Under the pieces are notes generated by a model. It saw nothing but the letters and a program-made list of their open reading frames with translations. It was not told the DNA's origin and did no database searches. Positions 13,582 through 21,456 of a stretch of DNA of 34,932 nucleotides are shown piece after piece. Every line of letters starts with the position of its first letter. Positions within the stretch are counted from its first letter, which is position 1. Origin of the DNA: a virus. A program made the position numbers and the translations under genes. Location of the stretch: positions 1 through 34,932 of the IMG/VR virus record IMGVR_UViG_3300046808_000295. One strand, written 5' to 3'.

Positions 13582-14325
13582 ATGAAAAGTTACACTGTTA
13601 CTAAAGACCGCATCGAGTTTATTGACTCAAGGTTTTATGCCACGCAAAGTGGTCAGTTTGTCCCATCAGTTACCACAATTTTAGATGCTTACCCTAAAGA
13701 TGCATCGTATTTCAAATGGCTCAAAGATGTAGGCTCCGATGCCGATGCCATTCGTGATGAAGCGGGTCGTAGAGGCTCAGTTGTCCACGAACTAACCGAG
13801 CAGTATGATGATGGGCAAGAGGTCAATCTTGTTAGTGAGTATGGGTCACCACGTTACAAAATCTTAGAATGGGCAATGTTCGGTCGCTATGTAGAGTTTA
13901 CCGAGATGCACAAACCAGTCGTGGATATGATGGAGGCGCATATGGTTAGTGATAATCTTGGATTTGCTGGGACTCTTGATAGGGTGATTAGCTTCCCCAA
14001 TCGCACTATCCTTCTCGACATCAAAACATCAAATAGCATCTACCCTTCTTATTGGTTGCAACTCGCAGCTTACTACAAGTTACTTATGGAGTACAAGCCA
14101 AGTGTCACAGTCCACGAGGTGGGCATCCTATGGCTCAACGCAAAGACTCGCACAATCGGTAAGAACGGAGCAATACAAGGTGTAGGATGGCAATTAGTAA
14201 CCAAGTCAATCAACGAGGTTGAGAAGGACTGGGAAATGTTCCAAGCAACTCACAAGCTATGGTTGAGCATCAACGAGGATATGAAGCCGAGAAATATTAG
14301 TTACCAATTAAAGCATAAGAAATGA
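13582..14325 (+). CDS. RecB-like PD-(D/E)XK nuclease
   Basis: A 247-residue nuclease of the PD-(D/E)XK family. Ordered motifs are visible: RRGSVVHELTE with His69, GFAGTLDRV with Asp133, LLDIKTS with Asp146 and Lys148, and YWLQLAAYY with Gln160 and Tyr164. These match the RecB/Cas4-like exonuclease pattern. There are no cysteines for an iron-sulfur cluster of the Cas4 kind. It probably processes DNA ends in phage recombination, with the DnaQ-like exonuclease and SSB-like protein nearby. It overlaps the next gene by 4 bases. Confidence 0.8.
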   Translation: MKSYTVTKDRIEFIDSRFYATQSGQFVPSVTTILDAYPKDASYFKWLKDVGSDADAIRDEAGRRGSVVHELTEQYDDGQEVNLVSEYGSPRYKILEWAMFGRYVEFTEMHKPVVDMMEAHMVSDNLGFAGTLDRVISFPNRTILLDIKTSNSIYPSYWLQLAAYYKLLMEYKPSVTVHEVGILWLNAKTRTIGKNGAIQGVGWQLVTKSINEVEKDWEMFQATHKLWLSINEDMKPRNISYQLKHKK

Positions 14326-14579
14326 TAATCACACCACACGAAAAAGCACTACAAATATTTAATAGTGTGCCTTTAAATTGTAGATATAAAAAAATAGATG
14401 GAGAGGATGTTTTTTTAGAAAAAACAAGAGAAGAAAGAAAGACACAAGCATATACTATTGCAAGAGAAATATTTTTACACAACCAATATGATGTTAAGCA
14501 TAAGATTGGCAAATTTGCAATAGTAGAAAATGTATCTAATTATTATAAACAAGTAATGAACGAAATAGCAAAATTATGA
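14322..14579 (+). CDS. Small protein of unknown function
   Basis: An 85-residue protein, MIITPHEKALQIFNSVPLNC, with a basic central part (RYKKIDGEDVFLEKTREERK) and helices to the end. It overlaps both neighbours by 4 bases (ATGA), so it is certainly part of the early operon. No catalytic or binding motif was recognised. Its base composition is more AT-rich than that of the nuclease gene before it. Confidence 0.6.
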   Translation: MIITPHEKALQIFNSVPLNCRYKKIDGEDVFLEKTREERKTQAYTIAREIFLHNQYDVKHKIGKFAIVENVSNYYKQVMNEIAKL

Positions 14580-14803
14580 GCGACTTTATAGTAATCAATG
14601 AATCAGATGATAGTATCATCTACGAGGTGGCTGCGCTAATGCGCAGTCGCTCTCAGAAGGGCAAGGACACCTATGGCACAACAATGGATAGGGATGATCT
14701 AAGTACCGATGAGTGGCTTGACCACGCAATAGAGGAGGCACTTGATTTGGCGATATATTTGACTAAGATTAAGAGGGAGTTAGTGCAACTAAAAGCACTT
14801 TAG
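14576..14803 (+). CDS. MazG-like nucleotide pyrophosphohydrolase domain protein
   Basis: A 75-residue protein with the pattern of a small all-alpha NTP pyrophosphatase: KGKDTYGTTMDRDDLSTDEW, then LDHAIEEALDLAIYLTKI. Glu53, Glu54 and Asp57 in the EExxD helix would bind magnesium. The family hydrolyses (d)NTPs to monophosphates and is frequent in phages. The protein is short, about one helical hairpin pair, and might dimerise. The assignment is based on pattern. Confidence 0.55.
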   Translation: MSDFIVINESDDSIIYEVAALMRSRSQKGKDTYGTTMDRDDLSTDEWLDHAIEEALDLAIYLTKIKRELVQLKAL

Positions 14804-14941
14804 ATGATAATATTCCATTATAAGGGATAAAATCGTAAATAAAGTGCATTATATGACACATTGGAAATATAGTTCTAAAATATAGAAATTGATTATATAA
14901 ATTATAACTTATTCATTAAAATTAGAAATATATTTATAACT

Positions 14942-15154
14942 ATGGCACAACAAACGGCAACAGAATGGTTAATGTTAGAAATGCTAAAACCAGATATGTA
15001 TAGGATATGGCCTACATTATTAGAGAGAGCCAAGTATATGGAGAAGGAGCAAATAATGAATGCTTGGTTGAATGGTGATAATGATAGTATGTATGACCCA
15101 AAAGAATTAGACAAACAAGCAGAACAATATTACAACGAAACCTATAACAAATAA
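14942..15154 (+). CDS. MAQQTA...YYNETYNK family protein, copy A
   Basis: A 70-residue acidic protein sharing its beginning (MAQQTA, then WL at residues 9-10), a central AKYMEKEQIMNAW helix and its end (YYNETYNK) with the next gene. It is half of a tandem duplicate. I have seen this arrangement in Bacteroidota phages but know of no function. A 138-base gap before it (14804-14941) is AT-rich and shows no clear promoter match. Confidence 0.65.
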   Translation: MAQQTATEWLMLEMLKPDMYRIWPTLLERAKYMEKEQIMNAWLNGDNDSMYDPKELDKQAEQYYNETYNK

Positions 15155-15156
15155 CT

Positions 15157-15369
15157 ATGGCACAACAAACGGCAGTTGATTGGCTTGTAAAAGAGCTAAA
15201 ACTTGAAGGGTATGACTATACAGTAGAACAAGCAAGGGCTATGGAGAGGCAACAACTCGCTAACTCTTGGGACAAGGCTTGTGACCAATACATTTACCGT
15301 GATGGGAACTTAGTTAAGGTATGGCAAGATTTTGATAAATATTATAACGAAACATATAACAAGTCATAA
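15157..15369 (+). CDS. MAQQTA...YYNETYNK family protein, copy B
   Basis: A 70-residue paralogue of the preceding gene, separated by 2 bases. The start MAQQTAVDWLVKELKLEGYD, central ARAMERQQLANSW and end DKYYNETYNKS match copy A, while the middle differs, so the duplication is old. The first 16 bases of both genes are identical at DNA level. Its function is unknown. Small acidic early proteins of this type often bind host proteins, but nothing here proves that. Confidence 0.65.
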   Translation: MAQQTAVDWLVKELKLEGYDYTVEQARAMERQQLANSWDKACDQYIYRDGNLVKVWQDFDKYYNETYNKS

Positions 15370-15371
15370 AA

Positions 15372-15397
15372 GTCACAAATATTTGTATAATTGTGAC
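15372..15397. promoter_or_regulatory. Palindromic operator candidate
   Basis: The arms GTCACAA (15372-15378) and TTGTGAC (15391-15397) form a perfect 7-bp inverted repeat with a 12-base spacer. A second palindrome, CAAATATTTG (15376-15385), is nested in it. The site is about 15 bases before the ATG at 15412 and has no T-run after it, which favours protein binding over termination. The XRE regulator at 12185 is a possible binder. Confidence 0.5.
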
Positions 15398-15411
15398 ATA
15401 AAAGGGATATT

Positions 15412-15624
15412 ATGGAAGCAACAATCAAATTTAACTTAGATGAAGACTACGATCGTAGTTTGTTTGAGGTTATGAACAAGGCGCAAGACTTATTACTCGC
15501 TATTCAAGAGTATGACCAGAAGTTGCGCTCGATGTATAAGTACGAGGACATAGCTGATGCGTTTAACTATCGGGAGTTATTACAGAATATATTAATTGAA
15601 AGACACGTTAATCATTTACTATGA
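15412..15624 (+). CDS. Small acidic helical protein
   Basis: A 70-residue protein starting MEATIKFNLDEDYDRSLFEV with helices to the end (AQDLLLAIQEYDQKLRSMYK, LLQNILIERHVNHL). The strand plus DEDYD start is familiar from early proteins of Bacteroidota phages, but no function is known to me. It follows the palindromic operator candidate, overlaps the next gene by 4 bases, and starts at the first good ATG. Confidence 0.6.
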   Translation: MEATIKFNLDEDYDRSLFEVMNKAQDLLLAIQEYDQKLRSMYKYEDIADAFNYRELLQNILIERHVNHLL

Positions 15625-15827
15625 ATACACCAACTTTATGTACGGGCGGAGATTGCCCATTAAAAGAAACCTGCCATAGATACACTGATGAAAAAATTGC
15701 ATATAATTGGTATTATCATGAACCACCGTATAGAAATGATGATTGCAATTTTTATGTAAGTGATTTTGTAAGTAAAGTTATAATAAGCTCAACCATAAGA
15801 CATGAGAAAAATAGCACACACAATTAA
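15621..15827 (+). CDS. Small cysteine-rich (zinc-binding?) protein
   Basis: A 68-residue protein with Cys7, Cys12 and Cys18 in the start CTGGDCPLKETCHRY and a further Cys in RNDDCNFYV. The CPxxxxC arrangement recalls small phage and bacterial metal-binding proteins. It is rich in Tyr and His. It overlaps the upstream gene by 4 bases and the downstream gene by 26 bases. The role is unknown. Confidence 0.55.
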   Translation: MNTPTLCTGGDCPLKETCHRYTDEKIAYNWYYHEPPYRNDDCNFYVSDFVSKVIISSTIRHEKNSTHN

Positions 15828-16008
15828 AGAGTACTTTGAACTCAACCAAGAAAGAAAGAACACCCATTGGAAATTAGTTGATGGTAAGTGGATGTTTGAG
15901 CATATGGGTGTATGGTATGACAATGATATGTTCGATGAGATTTATCCTCAGTATGACTACAAGCCGTTTAATGAGAAAGGTGTAAACCCTGGGAAGACTT
16001 ATGCTTAG
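15802..16008 (+). CDS. Small Trp/Tyr-rich protein of unknown function
   Basis: A 68-residue protein starting MRKIAHTIKEYFELNQERKN and rich in aromatic residues (HWKLVDGKWMFEHMGVWYDN). It overlaps the gene before by 26 bases and the helicase gene after by 8 bases. No known motif is present. Coupling to the helicase may link its expression to DNA replication. Confidence 0.5.
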   Translation: MRKIAHTIKEYFELNQERKNTHWKLVDGKWMFEHMGVWYDNDMFDEIYPQYDYKPFNEKGVNPGKTYA

Positions 16009-17233
16009 AGATTACCAAGATAGGATTAGCAACCAAGCAGTAGCAATCCTTCAAGAGCATGGACTCGTGTACCTTGCTATGGAGCCAAGGACAGGTAAGA
16101 CTTTGACTGCGTTCGCAGCGGCACAAAGATATGGCGCACAAACTATACTCTTCGTAACAAAGAAGAAAGCCAAAGCTGATATAATGAGTCAGCTACAAGA
16201 GAGTGGATTGATGTTTCATTGTGTTGAAGTAACTAACTACGAGCAGTTGCATAACTTTTTGTGTGGATATGATCTGATAATTATAGATGAAGCGCACGTC
16301 ATTGGCGCATTTCCAACTCCATCGCTTCGCACTAAAGAACTAAAAAGAATATGTAATGGTAAACCAATTATCTTCCTCTCAGGTTCGCCCAGCCCAGAGT
16401 CATTCTCGCAGCTTTTCCATCAAATGTGGGTATCGTCTTTTAGTCCTTTTAAAGCATACAGAAATTTTTATGCATGGGCGAAAGATTACGTTGAAATACG
16501 CCAAAAATATTTGTATGGTAAGACGATTAATGATTACAGCCAAGGCAATCAACAAGCCATCGAGAAAGCGACGAACCATCTATTCATTGCCTATACGCAA
16601 GAGGAAGCAGGGTTCACGGAGTTAGTAAAGGAGACTATACTGCACGTTAGGATGCTACCATCAACATATAAATTTTGCGATCGGCTTAGAATAGATAAAA
16701 TAGTTACTAATAAGGATGGTGTAAGTGTGCTTGCAGATACATCAGTCAAACTGATGCAGAAGCTACACCAAGCATATAGCGGGACAATTATTGTTGATGA
16801 ACCGAAGGTTGATGGCAGAGCATTTGACTACACCAAAGCTGAGTTTATACGTGATACATTTAAAGGTCAGAAGATTGCTATCTTCTATAAGTTTAAAGCA
16901 GAGGCAATGGCACTGCGTTGGGTGTTGGGGAAAGTGTATGATGACCCAATGGAGTTTAACAATGCTGATAGCGGAGTATTTATTAGCCAGATAGTGTCGG
17001 GTCGTGAGGGTATTAGGCTTGATACGGCTGATGCGTTAATTATGTACAACATTGACTTCAGTGCAACAAGTTACTGGCAAAGTAGGGCAAGGATTCAAAC
17101 TAAGGACAGAGTTAAAGAGGCACAGCTATTTTGGATATTCGCAATCGATGGGATAGAGTATAAGATTTATAATGCGGTGATGGCTAAGAGAGATTATACC
17201 CTCGCGCACTTTAAGAAAGATTTCACACTTTGA
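16001..17233 (+). CDS. Superfamily 2 DNA helicase
   Basis: A 410-residue helicase/translocase. Motif I is EPRTGKT (residues 28-34), motif II DEAH (96-99, LIIIDEAHV), motif III SGSP (127-130), and motif V/VI is represented by VSGREGIRLDTAD and YWQSRARIQTKDR near the C-terminus. The Q-like start (MLRDYQDRISNQAV) is typical of SNF2/RAD54-like phage helicases. It is compact, without accessory domains. It could remodel DNA during replication or recombination, along with the VRR-NUC protein encoded just after. Such SF2 plus VRR-NUC pairs are frequent in phages. Confidence 0.85.
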   Translation: MLRDYQDRISNQAVAILQEHGLVYLAMEPRTGKTLTAFAAAQRYGAQTILFVTKKKAKADIMSQLQESGLMFHCVEVTNYEQLHNFLCGYDLIIIDEAHVIGAFPTPSLRTKELKRICNGKPIIFLSGSPSPESFSQLFHQMWVSSFSPFKAYRNFYAWAKDYVEIRQKYLYGKTINDYSQGNQQAIEKATNHLFIAYTQEEAGFTELVKETILHVRMLPSTYKFCDRLRIDKIVTNKDGVSVLADTSVKLMQKLHQAYSGTIIVDEPKVDGRAFDYTKAEFIRDTFKGQKIAIFYKFKAEAMALRWVLGKVYDDPMEFNNADSGVFISQIVSGREGIRLDTADALIMYNIDFSATSYWQSRARIQTKDRVKEAQLFWIFAIDGIEYKIYNAVMAKRDYTLAHFKKDFTL

Positions 17234-17286
17234 TAGTTTGTTATTAACTTTATTGCCCTTACCTTCATTGTCTAAACTATTATACT

Positions 17287-17697
17287 ATGACACATTTAAC
17301 TTTCTGTACTAAGGAGTTGTTCTACAACATTAAGTATTTAGGCGATTATTTAGGCTTTGAAGATTCTAAGGAAATTATCACAACCATTCACGATGTGAGA
17401 TGCTTTTGGGGTGCTACAATCTACGATGACACCGATAAGATGAACATCGACCTCAAGCACACAAAGACTACGTTCTATATCAATTACGCTATACCATTAG
17501 AGGAATTAAACGACTCAGAGGTTGCAATGCTGATGCGTAAGCATAGCTGCATACTAACCGACATTGATGTCCAAGGCTCACTTCTTATCGATAGTGATGA
17601 GTACGAGGTCGACTTTGAGCCATCGTTTGAAGATGGTATGCTCAAGCCATATAATGTTGAGATATTAGTTGATCAGAAATATATGCATATAATCTAA
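17287..17697 (+). CDS. Protein of unknown function between helicase and VRR-NUC
   Basis: A 136-residue acidic protein, MTHLTFCTKELFYNIKYLGD, with alternating strands and helices and a C-terminus rich in Asp/Glu (IDSDEYEVDFEPSFEDGM). No motif was recognised. The 53-base gap upstream holds only a weak promoter match (TTTG with TACCTTCA 19 bases later). It may be an acidic DNA mimic or inhibitor, but this is speculation. Confidence 0.55.
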   Translation: MTHLTFCTKELFYNIKYLGDYLGFEDSKEIITTIHDVRCFWGATIYDDTDKMNIDLKHTKTTFYINYAIPLEELNDSEVAMLMRKHSCILTDIDVQGSLLIDSDEYEVDFEPSFEDGMLKPYNVEILVDQKYMHII

Positions 17698-17707
17698 ACC
17701 ACTATAC

Positions 17708-17983
17708 ATGAAAGAAAGTGAACTCCAAACACAAATCAAGAACCGCCTTCAAAAGAACGGTTGGCTTGTAGTTAAGCTCATCTCCACGAATTGGAACGGC
17801 ATCCCCGACCTGTTATGTATGAGAAAAGGTGTGAGCATATTCTTAGAAGTCAAGACTGATACGGGGGTTTTAGCCCCGTTGCAAGAGCATCGGATCAAAA
17901 CACTAAATAGCATCGGCATACATAGCCGAGTGGTTAGGAGCTTAGAAGATATAGATGTTTATTGTTATAAATTAAATGGATAG
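17708..17983 (+). CDS. VRR-NUC domain nuclease
   Basis: A 91-residue protein that is essentially a single VRR-NUC (PD-(D/E)XK) domain. It shows the N-terminal helix ESELQTQIKNRLQKNGW, the catalytic GIPDLLC (Asp34), then IFLEVKTDTG (Glu47, Lys49) and PLQEHRI (Gln59). The stand-alone phage forms cut branched or flap DNA and usually lie next to SF2 helicase and primase genes, as here. It overlaps the primase gene by 8 bases. Confidence 0.85.
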   Translation: MKESELQTQIKNRLQKNGWLVVKLISTNWNGIPDLLCMRKGVSIFLEVKTDTGVLAPLQEHRIKTLNSIGIHSRVVRSLEDIDVYCYKLNG

Positions 17984-20486
17984 AATGCACCTGAAATACT
18001 TAGAACACGGAGTAAATGTTATAGCCGTTAACGATAACAAACAAGCTATCTTTCCTTGGAAGGTTTACCAAGAGAGGAGGATAACGCCCGAGGAGGCTAA
18101 TACACAAATGTCTGACCCGAGGACTAAAGGTCTCGCAGTGATCTGCGGAGCAGTGAGTGGTGGACTCGAGGTGATAGACATCGATACAAAATACGAGACC
18201 TATCCGTTGTGGGATGCGATAAAAACTAAAATACCGACCGAACTGTATGGTCGACTTCAGGTAGTGCAGACCAAGAGTGGAGGCATCCACTTATACTACA
18301 AGTGCGAGGTGATTGAAGGCAATCAGAAGTTAGCACAGAGGCTGCCAACTGCGGATGAGTCAAAAGCCAACCCACAAATCAAGACCTACTGCATCATCGA
18401 GACAAGAGGTGAGGGTGGGTACGTGGTGGCTCCGCCAACACAAGGGTATACGATTATCCAGCGTGGACTTAGTGTGTTGAGCATTTCAGAAAGGGACACG
18501 TTGTTTGAGATTATGCGGTCCTTTAATGAGATTATTGAAGAGGTTGTGATAGAGGCTCATCAGCGACCGAGTGCTAAGGATTATGGTAAGAGTCCGTTTG
18601 ATGATTACAACCAAAGAGGAGATATTGTCAAGCTATTGACTGACAATGGGTGGTCTTTTGTCAAGCAGAACGCTGACAGGATATATTTTTTACGACCTGG
18701 CTCAAATGCCGAGCATAGTGGATCATACAATAAGAGTATGGGTCTGTTTAGCGTGTTTAGTGTCAATACTCCGTTTAGCGTTGGCAAAGGATATAAGCTA
18801 AGTGCAGTGTACGCAATATTAGAATGTGGAGGAGACTTCAAGATGGCAGCCAAGCAACTATTCGAGCAAGGTTTCGGTGAAAAAAAAACATCCTTCGGGG
18901 ATAAACTCGAACGTTCACTCTTCACTAAGAAACAAAACGGTGCTACTAAGGATGAGCTTGTTTCTTATCTTGTGCAGTCTCAACGTAAGGGTGTAGCTGA
19001 CGCACAGCTTATGGTTGATGAGTTAGAGGAAAGGTGGGGAGAGCAAGTGTGTACGTTTTGGGATATTGATAAGAACGGCAACCCTGTCATCAATCGCTAT
19101 AAGCTGCAAGTGTTTTTGACTACTAATGGTGGGTTTAGACTTTACTTTTATGATCCGAATAGCACAATTTATCGGCTCATCAGAATCAAAGATGGGTTCG
19201 TAGAGGAGTCAAGCACAGAGCAGATTAAGAGGTTCATCAAGGATTATATAGATAGGCTACCCGACTCGTTTGATGGTGGAGTGACTCCACAAGATTTGCT
19301 TGAGCATATTTATAAAGGTGCAAGTGTGTTGTTTTCTGATGCATTCTTCGAGTTTTTTGATAGGGCAGAGATAGAGTTTTTGACAGATAGTAAGGAGGTT
19401 AGTTACATACCGTTTAAGAACGGAGTGGTGTGTATTTCAAAGGATGAGGTGTCGGTCCGATCCTATGGAGAGCTTAACAAATTTGTTTGGCGCAATCAAA
19501 TTATTGACCATCATATTTATGTCAACCAAGAGCAGGATAGTGCTGATATAGAGTATTATAAGTTTATCAGTAGGGTGAGTGGAGATGATACGGAGAGGAT
19601 TATGTATGCCATAACTTTGATTGGATATCTACTACATGGATATAAGGACCCAAGCCGACCGTTCTCGGTGATTCTTGCTGAAGAGACTGAGAATGAGAGC
19701 AATGGTGGAGGCACAGGTAAAGGGATATTCGTAAAGGCTTTGGGGCATCTTTCGAGCCTCGTGAGGGTGGATGGTAAGAACTTTAAGGTTGATAAGAACT
19801 TCGCCTTCCAAAGGGTAGATCTCGACACTCGAATATTAGCCATTGAGGACACGAGGCGGAACGTGGATTTTGAAGGGTTTTATTCTATTATTACTGAAGG
19901 TATAACTGTCGAAAAGAAGAACAAAGACGAGTTATTTATCCCTTATAAGGACTCGCCAAAGGTGATGTTTACGACTAATTATACTATCCCGAATATGGGC
20001 AACCATGCTAAGAGGAGGCAGAAAGTGTTTGAGTTTAGCAGTTATTTTGGGTTGGGTCGTACTCCTGAGGATGAATTTGGCAAGAAATTGTTTGATGATT
20101 GGGACAAAGATGAATGGAATAGGTTTTTTAATTTGATGTTTACTTGTGTCCAGTTGTACCTGGAAAGTGGTGTTTTGGAGGTTGCAAACTCGGAAAAATT
20201 GCATCGTAAACAAGTCCGTGTACAGTTCGGAGAGGAGTTTTTAGAGTTCTTAGATAGGCAGAAGGAGGAGAAGGATGTGTGGATAACTTTCGAATTTATG
20301 TACAATGAATTTCTAAAAATGACTGGTTTTGACAAGAAAGATTACTCGATGAAAAGGTTCAGTAGGGCGGTAGACGAATCGTGTACTATTTTAAAAATCG
20401 CGTACCTGAGTACGCGATCTAAGGAACATTCGAACCGAAAATGTATAAAGTTCGTAGAGACTGATATTGTTAATCAGATATTGTAA
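17976..20486 (+). CDS. Primase-polymerase / superfamily 3 helicase
   Basis: An 836-residue replication protein. Residues 1-180 resemble a bifunctional primase-polymerase domain: FPWKVYQERRITPEEA, LEVIDIDTK (catalytic acids), VVQTKSGGIHLYYKC, YVVAPPT. The middle is a linker region, and the C-terminal part is an SF3/D5-like helicase with Walker A GGGTGKG at 577-583, a Walker B-like strand LAIEDTRR and sensor region PKVMFTTNY. It would prime and unwind DNA at the origin. The downstream iteron array begins inside its 3' end (20377 on), which links it to origin recognition. No DNA polymerase gene is visible, so host polymerase is probably used. Confidence 0.85.
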   Translation: MDRMHLKYLEHGVNVIAVNDNKQAIFPWKVYQERRITPEEANTQMSDPRTKGLAVICGAVSGGLEVIDIDTKYETYPLWDAIKTKIPTELYGRLQVVQTKSGGIHLYYKCEVIEGNQKLAQRLPTADESKANPQIKTYCIIETRGEGGYVVAPPTQGYTIIQRGLSVLSISERDTLFEIMRSFNEIIEEVVIEAHQRPSAKDYGKSPFDDYNQRGDIVKLLTDNGWSFVKQNADRIYFLRPGSNAEHSGSYNKSMGLFSVFSVNTPFSVGKGYKLSAVYAILECGGDFKMAAKQLFEQGFGEKKTSFGDKLERSLFTKKQNGATKDELVSYLVQSQRKGVADAQLMVDELEERWGEQVCTFWDIDKNGNPVINRYKLQVFLTTNGGFRLYFYDPNSTIYRLIRIKDGFVEESSTEQIKRFIKDYIDRLPDSFDGGVTPQDLLEHIYKGASVLFSDAFFEFFDRAEIEFLTDSKEVSYIPFKNGVVCISKDEVSVRSYGELNKFVWRNQIIDHHIYVNQEQDSADIEYYKFISRVSGDDTERIMYAITLIGYLLHGYKDPSRPFSVILAEETENESNGGGTGKGIFVKALGHLSSLVRVDGKNFKVDKNFAFQRVDLDTRILAIEDTRRNVDFEGFYSIITEGITVEKKNKDELFIPYKDSPKVMFTTNYTIPNMGNHAKRRQKVFEFSSYFGLGRTPEDEFGKKLFDDWDKDEWNRFFNLMFTCVQLYLESGVLEVANSEKLHRKQVRVQFGEEFLEFLDRQKEEKDVWITFEFMYNEFLKMTGFDKKDYSMKRFSRAVDESCTILKIAYLSTRSKEHSNRKCIKFVETDIVNQIL

Positions 20487-20688
20487 GAAAAATGGGGTTT
20501 TGGGTACGCGATTTTGGTGATTAGTACGCGATTGGTACGCGATTAGTACGCGATTAAAGTGCTGATAATGAGCTCGGTACGCGATTTACGCGATTTTCCC
20601 TTGTTTTTTTTTGGTCTTGCAAAATTTAATGCGTTTTTTTTAATGGGGGGAGGTAGAAAAAAATCGCGTACACCGTGTAATCGTGTAC
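20377..20688. repeat. Iteron array, probable replication origin
   Basis: Repeats of GTACGCGATT lie at 20504, 20524, 20535, 20546 and 20577 (+), a partial TACGCGATT at 20587 (+), GTACGCGAT at 20410 (+), and inverted copies AATCGCGTAC at 20396 and 20662. The one-base variant AATCGTGTAC is at 20377 and 20679. The pair 20397-20405/20410-20418 is a 9-bp palindrome around CTGA. Three direct copies are spaced by 11 bases (20524, 20535, 20546). These look like iterons bound by an initiator. The repeats are GC-rich inside AT-rich DNA. Confidence 0.85.
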
Positions 20689-20769
20689 TGAGATATGTCG
20701 AGCAAATGGTATGAATGAGATTTTTGTGTTATTATTGATATTATAAATATAATTAGTTATATATAAGAG

Positions 20770-20778
20770 TTATCCACA
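20770..20778 (+). promoter_or_regulatory. Perfect DnaA box
   Basis: TTATCCACA at 20770-20778 matches the consensus DnaA box. It lies at the end of a very AT-rich stretch (about 20720-20768) that could be a DNA unwinding element, 28 bases before the gene for a DnaA domain IV-like protein. Iterons, AT-rich DNA, the box and the gene in this order form a compact origin. Confidence 0.8.
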
Positions 20779-20805
20779 ATTTAAGAAAATTTAAAAAGTA
20801 ATAAT

Positions 20806-21192
20806 ATGGTGAATTTAGAGAATGTTTTGGAGGCAGTATCGAATGTGACTGGTGTACCATCCGAAAAGGTTTTTGGTAAGGATAGGTACAGAGAGGTAGC
20901 TGCTGCTCGGCATATGTTTTGCTATGCGGCAAGGATGCATACCGACCATAGTCTGAAAAATATCAGCAGGTTTTTGGGAAGGGATCATACAACTGCTATA
21001 AATAGCATCAAAGTATGTAATGATATGATTGACATACAAGATGAGGTTTTTGTCGGTACAATCAACGAAATTAATTCGTATATCATTAGGGAGTTTAAGA
21101 AGGATCATGAAATCCGAGTTGTTTTGCCATATCATGTTAAACTTTCCGATGTACGGGAGTTTTTGGAGGGGTTAGGGTGTGAGGTGAGGTGA
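20806..21192 (+). CDS. Stand-alone DnaA domain IV-like DNA-binding protein
   Basis: A 128-residue protein. Residues 4-70 match the C-terminal DNA-binding domain of bacterial DnaA: VTGVPSEKVFGKDRYREVAA, ARHMFCYAAR, SLKNISRFLGRDHTTAINSI, with the DnaA signature GRDHTT at 58-63 and the basic-loop Arg/Lys before it. There is no AAA+ domain, so it cannot open DNA by itself. The last 55 residues (helical and basic, LPYHVKLSDVREFLEGLG) are an extra domain of unknown use. It may bind the DnaA box at 20770, recruit or exclude host DnaA, or help load the phage helicase. A terminator follows. Confidence 0.85.
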   Translation: MVNLENVLEAVSNVTGVPSEKVFGKDRYREVAAARHMFCYAARMHTDHSLKNISRFLGRDHTTAINSIKVCNDMIDIQDEVFVGTINEINSYIIREFKKDHEIRVVLPYHVKLSDVREFLEGLGCEVR

Positions 21193-21195
21193 CCC

Positions 21196-21222
21196 AACTC
21201 CCTTCGGTCGCGGGAGTTTTTG
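21196..21222 (+). terminator. Rho-independent terminator after the DnaA-like gene
   Basis: A 7-bp stem (AACTCCC at 21196-21202, GGGAGTT at 21212-21218) with a 9-base loop and a T-run to 21221. It ends the rightward early operon before the leftward genes. The rest of the convergent gap to 21456 holds T-rich, weakly structured DNA with a possible second hairpin near 21394 but no gene that I can support. Confidence 0.85.
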
Positions 21223-21456
21223 GGTGCAGGATTTTTGGTATAGCATATTAGGGATTTTTGGTGGGGGTTTTTGCCAATACCCTATGGTAGTATCAAGCTG
21301 TTTTGTTCTAATATATAGAATAGTTGTTTATGCAACTAAATTATCTAGTAGTTAATCAACTTGCTTGACTAAATCAATTTTAAGGGTATTTTTAGCCGTT
21401 TTACGGGCTTTTGTTATTGGTTTGATATGTTGGTATCATTTTGTTAATTTATGGGC

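Noticed and set aside
16356-16994. Additional open frames inside the SF2 helicase gene
   Set aside because: Basic, low-complexity translations without own context. The helicase frame carries all motifs.
18880-18895. Run of nine A in the primase gene as a frameshift site
   Set aside because: The zero frame continues with normal protein sequence and the other frames close soon, so no functional shifted product is apparent.
20504-20595. Short regular repeats that might be taken for a CRISPR array
   Set aside because: Repeat units are 10 bases, spacing is irregular, both orientations occur and no cas gene is present. Iterons of an origin explain them better.
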